A program made the position numbers and the translations under genes. Positions 1 to 8,947 of a DNA stretch of 64,000 nt are shown here, piece by piece. Source of the DNA: Bacteroidales bacterium (GTDB lineage: Bacteria > Bacteroidota > Bacteroidia > Bacteroidales > JAADJA01); assembly GCA_020438105.1 (NCBI GenBank), contig JAGQVE010000015.1:18002-82001 (forward strand), read 5' to 3'. The first letter of the stretch is position 1; each line of letters opens with the position of its first letter. The notes beneath the pieces were generated by a model. That model ran no database searches. It had not been told where the DNA came from and worked only from the letters and a program-made list of their open reading frames with translations.

Positions 1-596
1 AGGCCACCCTGCAATTCGGCCAGTTTTTTCTCGGCTTTTGAAATATCTTTCTTATTGGTATATGGATCTGCTTTTAAAATGGATAAATGACGTATTGCAC
101 TGTAAATCTCATAATCTTTGGCAGATGAAAAAGCCCTGGCTCCTATTTTACCGAATAGTTGCAAATATTCGGCATACTGCGGGTCAGCAATGATGGGAGC
201 ATGCCCAGCAGCTTCATGAATAATATCCGGTGCCGGCGTATATTCAATTTGATCCATTGGCCTGATATCAGCTGCGATTACCAGTACGTTGTAAGCCTGA
301 AACTCCATAAAAGCAGAAGGAGGAATAAACCCGTCCACAGCCACAGCTGCCCACCCGATCTCCTTCAAAATCCTGTTCATCCCATACATGTGTGGGATTT
401 CATTGATACTAACACCGGTTTTTTCTAAACCTTCGGTATATGAGTGGTGGGCAACTTTGCTCAGGTACCGCACATTTTGTTTCATCACATAGCGCCACAA
501 CGCATGATCCTGCGGTGTATAATCGTTGTAGGGCTGATCGATGACCAGGTTTAACAAGTGTTTGGGCAACTTCTCAAGAACTTCATTCATTTCCAT
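1..596 (-). CDS. Aromatic amino acid hydroxylase (phenylalanine 4-monooxygenase family), 3' end outside window
   Basis: Only the first ~198 residues lie in the window; the gene runs off the left edge. The N-terminal part reads into the segment YTPAPDIIHEAAGHAPI, the iron-binding signature of pterin-dependent aromatic amino acid hydroxylases. His127 and His132 would be two of the three Fe(II) ligands; the third, a Glu, is expected outside the window. The family hydroxylates Phe (or Tyr/Trp) with tetrahydropterin and O2 in the cytosol. HEAAGHAP differs from the HELLGH of classical phenylalanine hydroxylases and suggests the longer bacterial subfamily (inference). The start is the ATG at 594-596, with a TATATTTG -7 box about 28 nt upstream. 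It is divergent from the glgB-like gene. Confidence 0.85.
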   Translation of the reverse strand, partial: MEMNEVLEKLPKHLLNLVIDQPYNDYTPQDHALWRYVMKQNVRYLSKVAHHSYTEGLEKTGVSINEIPHMYGMNRILKEIGWAAVAVDGFIPPSAFMEFQAYNVLVIAADIRPMDQIEYTPAPDIIHEAAGHAPIIADPQYAEYLQLFGKIGARAFSSAKDYEIYSAIRHLSILKADPYTNKKDISKAEKKLAELQGG

Positions 597-624
597 AGTA
601 GAACCGGTGTTTTAAGTTAACACA

Positions 625-632
625 CAAATATA
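625..632 (-). promoter_or_regulatory. Candidate -7 element of the hydroxylase gene
   Basis: On the minus strand this reads TATATTTG, matching the Bacteroidota -7 consensus TAnnTTTG, 28 nt before the ATG at 596. No clear TTTG -33 box is seen at the expected distance, so the call rests on the -7 box alone. Confidence 0.4.
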
Positions 633-713
633 TCAATCTTTTTCAATGTGGGAATTGCTTGCTGTGAATTAATATTATTCGTTACTATACCTATTATTTA
701 ACAGTGCATTTTG

Positions 714-721
714 TACTTTTG
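714..721 (+). promoter_or_regulatory. Candidate -7 element of the branching-enzyme gene
   Basis: TACTTTTG lies 20 nt before the ATG at 742 and matches TAnnTTTG exactly. The -33 region has no good TTTG. The two divergent promoters share the 145-bp spacer 597-741. Confidence 0.45.
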
Positions 722-741
722 TTTACCCTAACTCATCAACT

Positions 742-2757
742 ATGCCCTCAAAAAAGTTAAAGCTTGTTAAGGATGACCCCTGGTTGCAACCGGTAGAAGG
801 TCAGGTTTTGGACAGATATAACCGTTATCATCAGAAGCTTCATGAAATTAGTGACAACTTTGGTAGCATTGAGCAATTCGCCGATGGTTACATGTACTTC
901 GGGATTAATTACGATGCAAAGCAAAAAGCATATGTCTACAGGGAGTGGGCTCCGGAAGCTTTCAACCTTTATTTGACAGGCGATTTTAACCAGTGGCAAA
1001 AACACTCTCATCCACTTAAAAAGGACAAGTATGGAGTTTGGGAAATCATGCTTCCTGAAAATGATTACAAAGAGGCTCTTACCCACGGATCAAAAGTTAA
1101 AGTGCTCGTAAATTCGCGAAAAGGAGAACAGTTCAGGATACCGGCCTACATTAAGAGGGCTGTTCAGGATGAAGATACAAAAAACTTCACCGGTCAGGTT
1201 TGGTTACCCAAACAATTTAACTGGCCAAAGCTGCAAAAGACCGATAACAAAGTTGGCGACCTGTTTATTTATGAATGCCATGTGGGAATGGCCCAGGAAA
1301 AGGAAGGAGTGGGCACCTACACCGAGTTTAAGGATAATATTTTGCCCCGTGTGAAAAAGCTTGGTTACAATGCCATTCAAATGATGGCAATTCAGGAACA
1401 TCCCTATTATGGTTCGTTTGGTTATCATGTATCAAACTTTTTTGCTCCCTCCTCCCGCTTCGGAACGCCCGAAGAATTAAAAGAACTGATTAAAGAAGCC
1501 CACAAACTGGGGATACTGGTCATTTTGGATATTGTCCATTCGCATACAGTGAAAAATACGGTGGAGGGCATCAATGAGTTTGATGGTTCGGATGCACAAT
1601 ATTTTCACCCTGGCAATCGTGGAGATCACCCGCAATGGGATTCCAAACTTTTTGATTACGGTAAAACAGAAGTGCTCCGATTTTTACTTTCCAATCTGAA
1701 ATACTGGCTTAATGAATTTCATTTTGATGGATTCAGGTTTGATGGCGTCGGTTCGATGATGTACCACCACCATGGGAATGAATCCATCGACAGCCAGGAA
1801 AAATATTTCACACAGGGCGTTGAGTGGGATGCTATTACTTATCTTCAGCTCGCCAATAAGCTCATCCATGATCTCAATCCAAATGCAATTACGATTGCTG
1901 AAGATGTAACCGGAATGCCCGGACTTACAGCTCCCCTTGAGGATGGCGGACTGGGCTTCAACTTTCGATTGGGAATGGGTATCCCCGATTTCTGGATTAA
2001 AATACTGAAAGAAAGAAAAGACGAAGACTGGAATATCTATGAGCTGTGGAATACACTTAATGACCGTATACCCTTTGTAAAAACGGTTGCTTATGCTGAA
2101 TCGCATGACCAAGCCCTGGTAGGTGATAAAACGCTTGCTTTCTGGCTGATGGATAAAGAAATGTACTGGCACATGGCCAAAGATGACCCGGATCTTACCA
2201 TTGAAAGAGGAATTGCGTTGCATAAAATGATCCGCTTATTTACACTTGCCCTTGGCGGAGATGCTTACATGACTTTTATGGGCAATGAATTCGGGCATCC
2301 TGAGTGGATCGACTTCCCGCGTGAGGGCAATGGCTGGAGTTATAAGTACGCCCGTCGTCAATGGTCGCTGGTGGATAGCCCCGACTTAAAATACCAGTTT
2401 CTTTCAGCATTTGATGCTGCAATGATCAACATAATCAAAGAAAACAAGATCATGTCGGCCATGTACGGACAGCAACTTAACATGGATGAGTGGAATAAAA
2501 CCATCGTTTTTGAGCGGAACAACCTGATCTTTATTTTCAACTGGCACATCAATCATTCAGTTCCTGATTATGAATTTAGGGTTCCAAATGCCGGGACTTA
2601 TCAAATAATCCTGAATAGCGATAATGCACAATTCGGCGGACACGGCAGAATTGACGACAACCAGGAATATCATACGTTTCAAAAGGATCATGATCCTGCA
2701 TTTTATTTGAGAATATACAACACTAACCGGACTGCAATCGTATTAAAAAAGATTTAG
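742..2757 (+). CDS. glgB: 1,4-alpha-glucan branching enzyme (GH13)
   Basis: 671 residues. It makes alpha-1,6 branches in glycogen by cutting an alpha-1,4 chain and moving it to a C6 hydroxyl, in the cytosol. An N-terminal CBM48 (roughly residues 55-150, with YREWAPEAFNLYLTGDFNQW) is followed by the GH13 barrel (about 165-540) and a C-terminal beta domain. Catalytic residues are visible: nucleophile Asp334 in FRFDGVGSM, acid/base Glu387 in IAEDVTGMPG and transition-state Asp456 in AESHDQ. The wording of these motifs and the short N-terminus resemble eukaryotic-type branching enzymes rather than E. coli GlgB (family knowledge). No other glycogen gene is adjacent. It is followed after 9 nt by a membrane-protein gene on the same strand. 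Confidence 0.93.
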   Translation: MPSKKLKLVKDDPWLQPVEGQVLDRYNRYHQKLHEISDNFGSIEQFADGYMYFGINYDAKQKAYVYREWAPEAFNLYLTGDFNQWQKHSHPLKKDKYGVWEIMLPENDYKEALTHGSKVKVLVNSRKGEQFRIPAYIKRAVQDEDTKNFTGQVWLPKQFNWPKLQKTDNKVGDLFIYECHVGMAQEKEGVGTYTEFKDNILPRVKKLGYNAIQMMAIQEHPYYGSFGYHVSNFFAPSSRFGTPEELKELIKEAHKLGILVILDIVHSHTVKNTVEGINEFDGSDAQYFHPGNRGDHPQWDSKLFDYGKTEVLRFLLSNLKYWLNEFHFDGFRFDGVGSMMYHHHGNESIDSQEKYFTQGVEWDAITYLQLANKLIHDLNPNAITIAEDVTGMPGLTAPLEDGGLGFNFRLGMGIPDFWIKILKERKDEDWNIYELWNTLNDRIPFVKTVAYAESHDQALVGDKTLAFWLMDKEMYWHMAKDDPDLTIERGIALHKMIRLFTLALGGDAYMTFMGNEFGHPEWIDFPREGNGWSYKYARRQWSLVDSPDLKYQFLSAFDAAMINIIKENKIMSAMYGQQLNMDEWNKTIVFERNNLIFIFNWHINHSVPDYEFRVPNAGTYQIILNSDNAQFGGHGRIDDNQEYHTFQKDHDPAFYLRIYNTNRTAIVLKKI

Positions 2758-2766
2758 AAAAAAGTA

Positions 2767-3348
2767 ATGAGTGCAGCAATAGTTGGTGACAAAACGGGAT
2801 TTTTCCTGAGAAACTTCGGCAAGGGACTGCTGTGGCTGGTAATACTGATTGGAGCATTCGTTTTAATAAGGCAAAATGTAGATATCAGCTTCAAAGAAAA
2901 GCTGGAACCTTTTTTTGAAAACACCTCCCTGATTTTATTAATCTATTCCCTTTCCGAAATTCTATTCGGCATTTTTCCTCCCGAGTTATTTATGCTTTGG
3001 GCTTTACGAACCGGAAACATAGTTGATTACAGTCTTTATATTTTGCTTTTTGCAACCATATCCTACATAGCCGGGTTTATTGGATACCTGTTTGGCGCTT
3101 ACCTGCAAACAACCATCTATTTCCGGTATGCCCGTAAACGTTTCCTTGGGAAATATCACAGTTTATTGCAGAAATACGGAGTTTTTCTGATCCTGGTGGC
3201 AGCACTCACGCCCCTGCCCTTTTCGGCTATCAGCATGCTGGTGGGTTCATTGCATTATCCCATGCGCAGATACCTACTTTGGGCGTTATCACGTTTTTTA
3301 AGATATGCGGTTTATGCAATCATTATTTGGGAAGTGGGACTGTTTTAG
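2767..3348 (+). CDS. DedA/VTT-domain (SNARE-associated type) inner-membrane protein
   Basis: 193 residues with about five hydrophobic segments. The part around residues 50-150 (EILFGIFPPELFMLWAL, then a GFIGYLFGAYLQ helix and LTPLPFSAISMLVGSLHYPMRRY) looks like the VTT/DedA fold of membrane lipid-transport proteins, in the short YqaA-like form. The PLPF motif in a re-entrant position is typical. Its substrate cannot be read from the sequence. The start is 9 nt after the glgB stop, so co-transcription is likely. It converges on the thioredoxin-like gene with 6 nt between the stops and no obvious terminator. Confidence 0.7.
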   Translation: MSAAIVGDKTGFFLRNFGKGLLWLVILIGAFVLIRQNVDISFKEKLEPFFENTSLILLIYSLSEILFGIFPPELFMLWALRTGNIVDYSLYILLFATISYIAGFIGYLFGAYLQTTIYFRYARKRFLGKYHSLLQKYGVFLILVAALTPLPFSAISMLVGSLHYPMRRYLLWALSRFLRYAVYAIIIWEVGLF

Positions 3349-3354
3349 TCTATT

Positions 3355-3846
3355 TTAGTAGTTTTCCGGGTCAATAGCTGCAGGCGACCAATGTTTTAAA
3401 AAATCCAGTACTTTTTTCTCATCATAACCCTCTCCCTTTTCAACATAGGCGCTGTTTTGGGTGTGTATCCGGTTTCCATCAGCATCCAGAATCACAAAAA
3501 CAGGAAATCCAAATCGTTGCGGGTAATCCAGGTCGGCCAAAATATCGAGGTTTTTATTTTCGCGGCTGTAATTCAGTAAAACAAAAACATAATCAGCATG
3601 AAGTGTTGAATCGATTGCTGCATTTTCGTGTATGAATTTATGAAAACTCATGCACCATTTGCACCAATTTCCACCAATCATCAAAAAAACATGTTTATCC
3701 TCTGCTTTGGCTTTGGCAACGGCATCGTTTATTTGTTTATGACCGTCGAGGGCCGGATCATAAGGCTGCTCCGATTGGGCAAACAGCCTCCCTGAAACTA
3801 TCGATAGAGTAAGGGCTATCATTAACAGATTTACTTTTAACTTCAT
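3355..3846 (-). CDS. Periplasmic thioredoxin-like protein
   Basis: 163 residues. A signal peptide (residues 1-23, ending SGRLFAQ) precedes a thioredoxin fold with the redox motif WCKWC (Cys62 and Cys65) and a likely cis-proline region at GFPVFVILD. It resembles the DUF255/thioredoxin_7 type (MIGGNWCKWCMSFHKF) rather than classical WCGPC thioredoxin. It probably carries out disulfide exchange in the periplasm; the partner is unknown. The start lies 1 nt after the stop of the zinc-ribbon gene upstream, so the two are translationally coupled. Confidence 0.8.
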   Translation of the reverse strand: MKLKVNLLMIALTLSIVSGRLFAQSEQPYDPALDGHKQINDAVAKAKAEDKHVFLMIGGNWCKWCMSFHKFIHENAAIDSTLHADYVFVLLNYSRENKNLDILADLDYPQRFGFPVFVILDADGNRIHTQNSAYVEKGEGYDEKKVLDFLKHWSPAAIDPENY

Positions 3847-3847
3847 T

Positions 3848-4093
3848 TTATTCAGTTTGATTTACTTTACTTTCATATTCGAAACGTGATAATTTTTTAC
3901 CTTGTTTACATATGGGGCACATTTCACCAAATTCAGTTTTAACGGGCACCACCGGAATAAAAAACAGGGAAAACCAGGTAGTAACTTTACTTAATATCCA
4001 GCGGGAGCTGTTATGACAATGAAAACAATAGCCTGCATTCGAAAATGAGCGATTATTATATGATTTATGTCCTACTCCAAAAATGATCAGCAT
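3848..4093 (-). CDS. Small zinc-ribbon membrane-associated protein
   Basis: About 81 residues from the ATG at 4091-4093; a further in-frame ATG at 4123 would add ten residues, but related proteins start at MLIIFG. Two CxxC knuckles (CFHC and CPIC), separated by a hydrophobic stretch (WFSLFFIPVVPV), form the recognised zinc-ribbon-15 pattern. The function of this family is not known. It is the first gene of a two-gene unit with the thioredoxin-like protein. A link between its cysteines and that partner is speculation. Confidence 0.65.
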   Translation of the reverse strand: MLIIFGVGHKSYNNRSFSNAGYCFHCHNSSRWILSKVTTWFSLFFIPVVPVKTEFGEMCPICKQGKKLSRFEYESKVNQTE

Positions 4094-4210
4094 TGAGATG
4101 TGTAAATTTATTGAACTAATCATTAAAACAGCATTTGCAGGATTTAGTTTGAAACAATCTTTTATAAAAATCGCTGTTATTATTATTTGATCAAAATTTA
4201 AAACTTGCCC

Positions 4211-4771
4211 ATGAAGAAAACTATTCTTTTTATTTTCATGACGCTTTCCATATTATCTTGCAAATCGCAGCAATTTAAAAATTACAACAAACCCCTTGCT
4301 GAGCTATTATCAGATAGTCTTTTTTTAAATAAACCAGTAATAGTATGTGTTGAGAAATCAAAATACAAATTATCGATTATGATTGATTCAATCACTGTTA
4401 AGGCTTATCCTGTAGTATTTGGTGGCAATCCGATTGATGACAAATTGAAGCAGGGAGATAAATGCACACCGGAAGGCAAATTTAAAATTAGAACCAAATA
4501 TCCTCACCAATCCTGGTCGAAATTTATCTGGATTGATTATCCAAATGAGGATTCGTGGGCAAAGCACAAACAGGCAAAAGCAGTCAACAAAATCCCGGAA
4601 AATGCAAATATTGGCGGAGAAATTGGTATTCATGGAGTTCCGGAAGGGATGGATTATTTAATTGACAATCGGATAAACTGGACCCTGGGTTGCATTTCAA
4701 TGAAGAATATTGATGTGGAGGAAATTTATCCATATTTGAATGAAAATACGGAAGTAAAAATAGTTCACTAA
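4211..4771 (+). CDS. L,D-transpeptidase (YkuD) family lipoprotein
   Basis: 186 residues from the ATG at 4211 (a TTG at 4205 is in frame but less likely). The N-terminus MKKTILFIFMTLSILSC is a lipoprotein signal with a lipobox ending at Cys17, so the protein is probably anchored in the outer or inner membrane facing the periplasm. The YkuD catalytic motif is complete: His141 in IGIHGVPEG and nucleophile Cys161 in WTLGCISMKN. The family forms 3-3 peptidoglycan cross-links or attaches proteins to peptidoglycan. It sits 26 nt before the CDP-alcohol transferase gene in the same orientation and shares its low GC content. Confidence 0.85.
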   Translation: MKKTILFIFMTLSILSCKSQQFKNYNKPLAELLSDSLFLNKPVIVCVEKSKYKLSIMIDSITVKAYPVVFGGNPIDDKLKQGDKCTPEGKFKIRTKYPHQSWSKFIWIDYPNEDSWAKHKQAKAVNKIPENANIGGEIGIHGVPEGMDYLIDNRINWTLGCISMKNIDVEEIYPYLNENTEVKIVH

Positions 4772-4797
4772 TTTTAGCTCAAATTTCCGCTGAAAAC

Positions 4798-5367
4798 ATG
4801 CCTGTAAATAAAAACCTACCCAATATTATTTCCTCCTATCGTTTGGTGGCATTTCCATTTTTGATCTTTTTTGCAATTCAAAGGATGGAAGTAATATTTG
4901 CATGGCTTCTTATAATCAACCTGTTGTCTGATATTCTGGATGGATATATAGCCAGGAAATTTAAATTAACAACTCAGCTAGGTGCCCGACTTGACTCAAT
5001 TGCTGATATCGGTACATACATCGCGGCTTTTTGTGGTGTTTTCGTATTTAAACTGGATGTATTCAGTGACCATTTATTAAGCTTTGGAATATTTATAACA
5101 TTATTTATTTTATCAAATATTTTATCATTTGTAAAATTTGGCAGATTGCCCAGTCTGCATCTGTATTCATGGAAAATCGGTGGGTATATTCAGGGTGCAT
5201 TTTTTATATGGCTTTTTGCTGTAGGTTTTAACTTGCCATTTTATTTCTTTATGATTTCATGGGGTATACTTGCTTTTACAGAGCACATAATTATTCAATT
5301 AATAATTGACGAAATGAAATCAAATGCAAAAGGACTGTATTGGATTTTAAAAGATAAAAAGCATTGA
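4798..5367 (+). CDS. CDP-alcohol phosphatidyltransferase
   Basis: 189 residues, about five or six transmembrane helices. The signature D-x2-D-G-x2-A-R-x8-G-x3-D-x3-D is complete (Asp45, Asp48, Gly49, Ala52, Arg53, Gly62, Asp66, Asp70). Such integral enzymes move a phosphatidyl group from a CDP-lipid to an alcohol such as glycerol-3-phosphate, serine or inositol phosphate. Which alcohol is used cannot be decided here. The stop codon overlaps the start of the next gene, a CdsA-like enzyme that could supply the CDP-lipid. Confidence 0.85.
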   Translation: MPVNKNLPNIISSYRLVAFPFLIFFAIQRMEVIFAWLLIINLLSDILDGYIARKFKLTTQLGARLDSIADIGTYIAAFCGVFVFKLDVFSDHLLSFGIFITLFILSNILSFVKFGRLPSLHLYSWKIGGYIQGAFFIWLFAVGFNLPFYFFMISWGILAFTEHIIIQLIIDEMKSNAKGLYWILKDKKH

Positions 5368-6086
5368 TATTACAATTGTACATATTGGTGGCGCTTTACT
5401 TTTTAGCAGGTGCAATTGCTATTATAAAATTAAATGGAGGAAAATCTGGTGATTTAAAAAAGTTGGCCTGGTTAAAATACCTGGTTTATCTGATAATAGT
5501 GGTATCTGTACTTTCGCTAATTATTTTCACAGTGTGGGGATTTTTCCTTCTTGCACTTTTTATTATAATTGGTGGTTCGGTTGAGATTATTTCAATGTTC
5601 GGCAAAATAAAAACACCACTGACTTTCATAATGATTTTTATGTTTTATCTGTTAATCAGTTTTTGTTTTTTACTTTTTACAAAAATTGATTACCAATACA
5701 GCGTGCTGGTTTATTTGGTAGTTGCGATTTTTGATGGCATGAGTCAAGTTGGTGGACAAATGTTTGGTAATCGAAAATTAGTTCCTTCAATTAGCCCTCA
5801 AAAAACTGTTTCCGGATTAATAAGCGGAATAATATTTAGCGGGATTACGATTATAATTCTAGCAAAAATCCTCCATTTAAATTTTGGGCTATTGCCATTC
5901 TTTTATTTAATCATAGTCGGCCCTGCTTTTATCGGCGATTTGTTGGCCTCTTTGCTGAAAAGAAAAACTAATATTAAAGATTTCAGTTCAGTTATTCCTG
6001 GTCATGGAGGAATACTCGACAGGTTTGATAGTTTACTAATGAGTGGAGCATTATTTTATGTGGCTTTCAAATTAATGGAAATATGA
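5364..6086 (+). CDS. CdsA-like phosphatidate cytidylyltransferase
   Basis: 240 residues, strongly hydrophobic with about seven or eight helices. The C-terminal CDP-diglyceride synthase signature is present (LLKRKTNIKD..., then IPGHGGILDRFDS). VAIFDGMSQVGGQMFG carries the usual acidic metal-binding position. The family joins CTP and phosphatidic acid to give CDP-diacylglycerol. The protein is shorter than the usual 260-290 residues. The start is a TTG that overlaps the stop of the preceding gene (ATTGA); no nearby ATG fits better. Its own stop overlaps the next ATG. Confidence 0.8.
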   Translation: MILQLYILVALYFLAGAIAIIKLNGGKSGDLKKLAWLKYLVYLIIVVSVLSLIIFTVWGFFLLALFIIIGGSVEIISMFGKIKTPLTFIMIFMFYLLISFCFLLFTKIDYQYSVLVYLVVAIFDGMSQVGGQMFGNRKLVPSISPQKTVSGLISGIIFSGITIIILAKILHLNFGLLPFFYLIIVGPAFIGDLLASLLKRKTNIKDFSSVIPGHGGILDRFDSLLMSGALFYVAFKLMEI

Positions 6087-6757
6087 AAATAGAAATATTA
6101 TATGTGATCATTTATGTTTTCTACTTTTGTGGATTACTTCTTATCACTGAATATTTGCATAAAAAATGGATTAAAAATCCTGAAATAACAAGAAAGCTGG
6201 CTCATGTAACCTCAACCTTAAGCTGCATTTTATTCCCGCTTCTTTTTAAACAACATTGGTGGGTGCTGATTTTAGGAATAATTTTCACATTGTTGCTTTA
6301 TATTGCGAAAAAAAGAAAATTATTTTCCTCCATCGAAAATGTTGGGAGGATAACAATTGGCTCCGTTCTCCTGCCTGTATCAATCTATCTTATTTTTTTA
6401 ATCTCTGTGCAATTAAGGGATTTTTTACTTTTTATTATTCCTTTGCTAATTTTGGGCATTAGCGACCCACTTGCTGGTTTAGCTGCAATATTACCCGGCA
6501 CAAGCCGAAAAAAAGTCAGGCTGGGAAATTTGGAATTGAACAAAACATATCTTGGATCAATCCTGTTTTTTTCATCATCGTTTGCTATTGGGCTTTTGGT
6601 ATTTCTGGTAAATGATTTCCGATTTCAATATGCATTTATTTATGCATTTGCCATCGCCGCTATCAGTTCATTAGCGGAAGTATTGAGCGGCAGAGGACTG
6701 GATAACCTGACTATTCCTGTAAGTATTGAAATCCTTCTGGTTCTTTTCATTATATGA
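6083..6757 (+). CDS. Dolichol/phytol kinase-like CTP-dependent lipid kinase
   Basis: 224 residues, about seven transmembrane segments. ITRKLAHVTSTLSC near the N-terminus, ISDPLAGLAAILPG in the middle and AISSLAEVLSGRGLDNLTIPV near the C-terminus match the SEC59/VTE5/Dgk1 group, which phosphorylates dolichol, phytol or diacylglycerol using CTP. It overlaps the CdsA-like gene by 4 nt (ATGA), so it is translationally coupled. The substrate is unknown; a prenyl alcohol or diacylglycerol are both possible. Members of this fold are related to CdsA, so two homologous folds lie side by side. Confidence 0.75.
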   Translation: MKIEILYVIIYVFYFCGLLLITEYLHKKWIKNPEITRKLAHVTSTLSCILFPLLFKQHWWVLILGIIFTLLLYIAKKRKLFSSIENVGRITIGSVLLPVSIYLIFLISVQLRDFLLFIIPLLILGISDPLAGLAAILPGTSRKKVRLGNLELNKTYLGSILFFSSSFAIGLLVFLVNDFRFQYAFIYAFAIAAISSLAEVLSGRGLDNLTIPVSIEILLVLFII

Positions 6758-6823
6758 AGCAGTTACAGTATTTAAACAATCTTATTGATTTGCCGTTATT
6801 TAAAAAAACCAACTTATTTTTTT

Positions 6824-7489
6824 ATGTCAAAATTCAATTTGCTAATTATTGCATGGATTTCATTATCTCCGTTGTTTCCATTTAATGCAAATGTTTCGCC
6901 ACAACCGACAATGCAGCTCTCGCAAGAAGCAGCGCCCGGGCTTGGAATGTTCAAACCCGATTTTTTTAATAACCATAAACTGGGATTTTACGGAAAACCA
7001 AATTTTGAAAAGGCACCGGATGAGCATGTGCCATATGACAGCTTACTTTTCGAAAAGACCGAAACAGGCCTTAATATTGCTTATGCCCCACCCTATTTTG
7101 TGCCTGCAATTATGAAGCTGGATTACGAAGTATTGTACCTCCGTGTCGTTTCTGTGAAAAGAGATTTTTACGAAGTGGTTGTAAACGAAATAACCGGACA
7201 AACCTCATATATTGATAAATACAGCGGGGAAATATTTTATTGGCCTGATTTTCTGCTACAGGTGAACAGTGTGATACAAATATTCCCTGAAAATAACCCG
7301 GTAAGGACCAAAGGACTTGCCGCTGCTTCAGAAGTAAATACAAACTACTCTTTTCTACATCCCATTAGTATTAAAAACGATTGGATGGAAGTGGAGCTAC
7401 TGGATGACAGTTTTCAAAGATTGGAAACAGGTTGGATTCGTTGGCAGGAATGCGGTGAATTATTAATAACATTCAGTTTATTTAGCTAA
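6824..7489 (+). CDS. Hypothetical secreted protein
   Basis: 221 residues from the ATG at 6824 (an upstream TTG at 6785 would disrupt the signal peptide). A signal sequence (MSKFNLLIIAWISLSPLFPFNA) is followed by a soluble, aromatic-rich region with PYDSLLFEKTETGLNIAYAPPYFVPA and YIDKYSGEIFYWPDF. I do not recognise the family. The context, at the end of the AT-rich lipid group and convergent with enolase, gives no role. Confidence 0.6.
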   Translation: MSKFNLLIIAWISLSPLFPFNANVSPQPTMQLSQEAAPGLGMFKPDFFNNHKLGFYGKPNFEKAPDEHVPYDSLLFEKTETGLNIAYAPPYFVPAIMKLDYEVLYLRVVSVKRDFYEVVVNEITGQTSYIDKYSGEIFYWPDFLLQVNSVIQIFPENNPVRTKGLAAASEVNTNYSFLHPISIKNDWMEVELLDDSFQRLETGWIRWQECGELLITFSLFS

Positions 7490-7523
7490 CAAAAAAAATC
7501 CCGGTAATTTTCATCACCGGGAT
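7490..7523 (-). terminator. Rho-independent terminator after enolase
   Basis: An 8-bp stem, ATCCCGGT (7498-7505) with ACCGGGAT (7516-7523) and a 10-nt loop, is flanked on the left by eight A residues, which become the U-tract of a leftward transcript. It therefore terminates enolase. It may also slow the rightward transcript of the hypothetical gene. Confidence 0.85.
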
Positions 7524-7545
7524 ATTCTTATACTCAAGGAATTTT

Positions 7546-8847
<1,302 letters not shown>

Positions 8848-8882
8848 TTATGTTTATAAATCATAATCGTTTTCGGTAGCAA

Positions 8883-8890
8883 CAAAAATA
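8883..8890 (-). promoter_or_regulatory. Candidate -7 element of eno inside the ribosomal terminator tail
   Basis: The minus strand reads TATTTTTG, a match to TAnnTTTG, 47 nt before the eno ATG. It is formed by the same T-rich stretch that ends the rplQ terminator. The -33 region falls in the terminator stem and shows no TTTG. Confidence 0.4.
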
Positions 8891-8922
8891 AAAAAAAGGA
8901 TAAAGCTTAGTGCCTTATCCTT
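8884..8922 (-). terminator. Terminator of the ribosomal superoperon
   Basis: AAGGATAA (8896-8903) pairs with TTATCCTT (8915-8922) around an 11-nt loop. On the minus strand the stem is followed by a run of T residues. It starts 26 nt past the rplQ stop. Confidence 0.85.
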
Positions 8923-8947
8923 GTTAATATAACTTAAACTTAACGTT

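Noticed and set aside
159..428. An 89-codon plus-strand frame
   Set aside because: It is antisense to the aromatic amino acid hydroxylase, which carries a clear family motif on the other strand.
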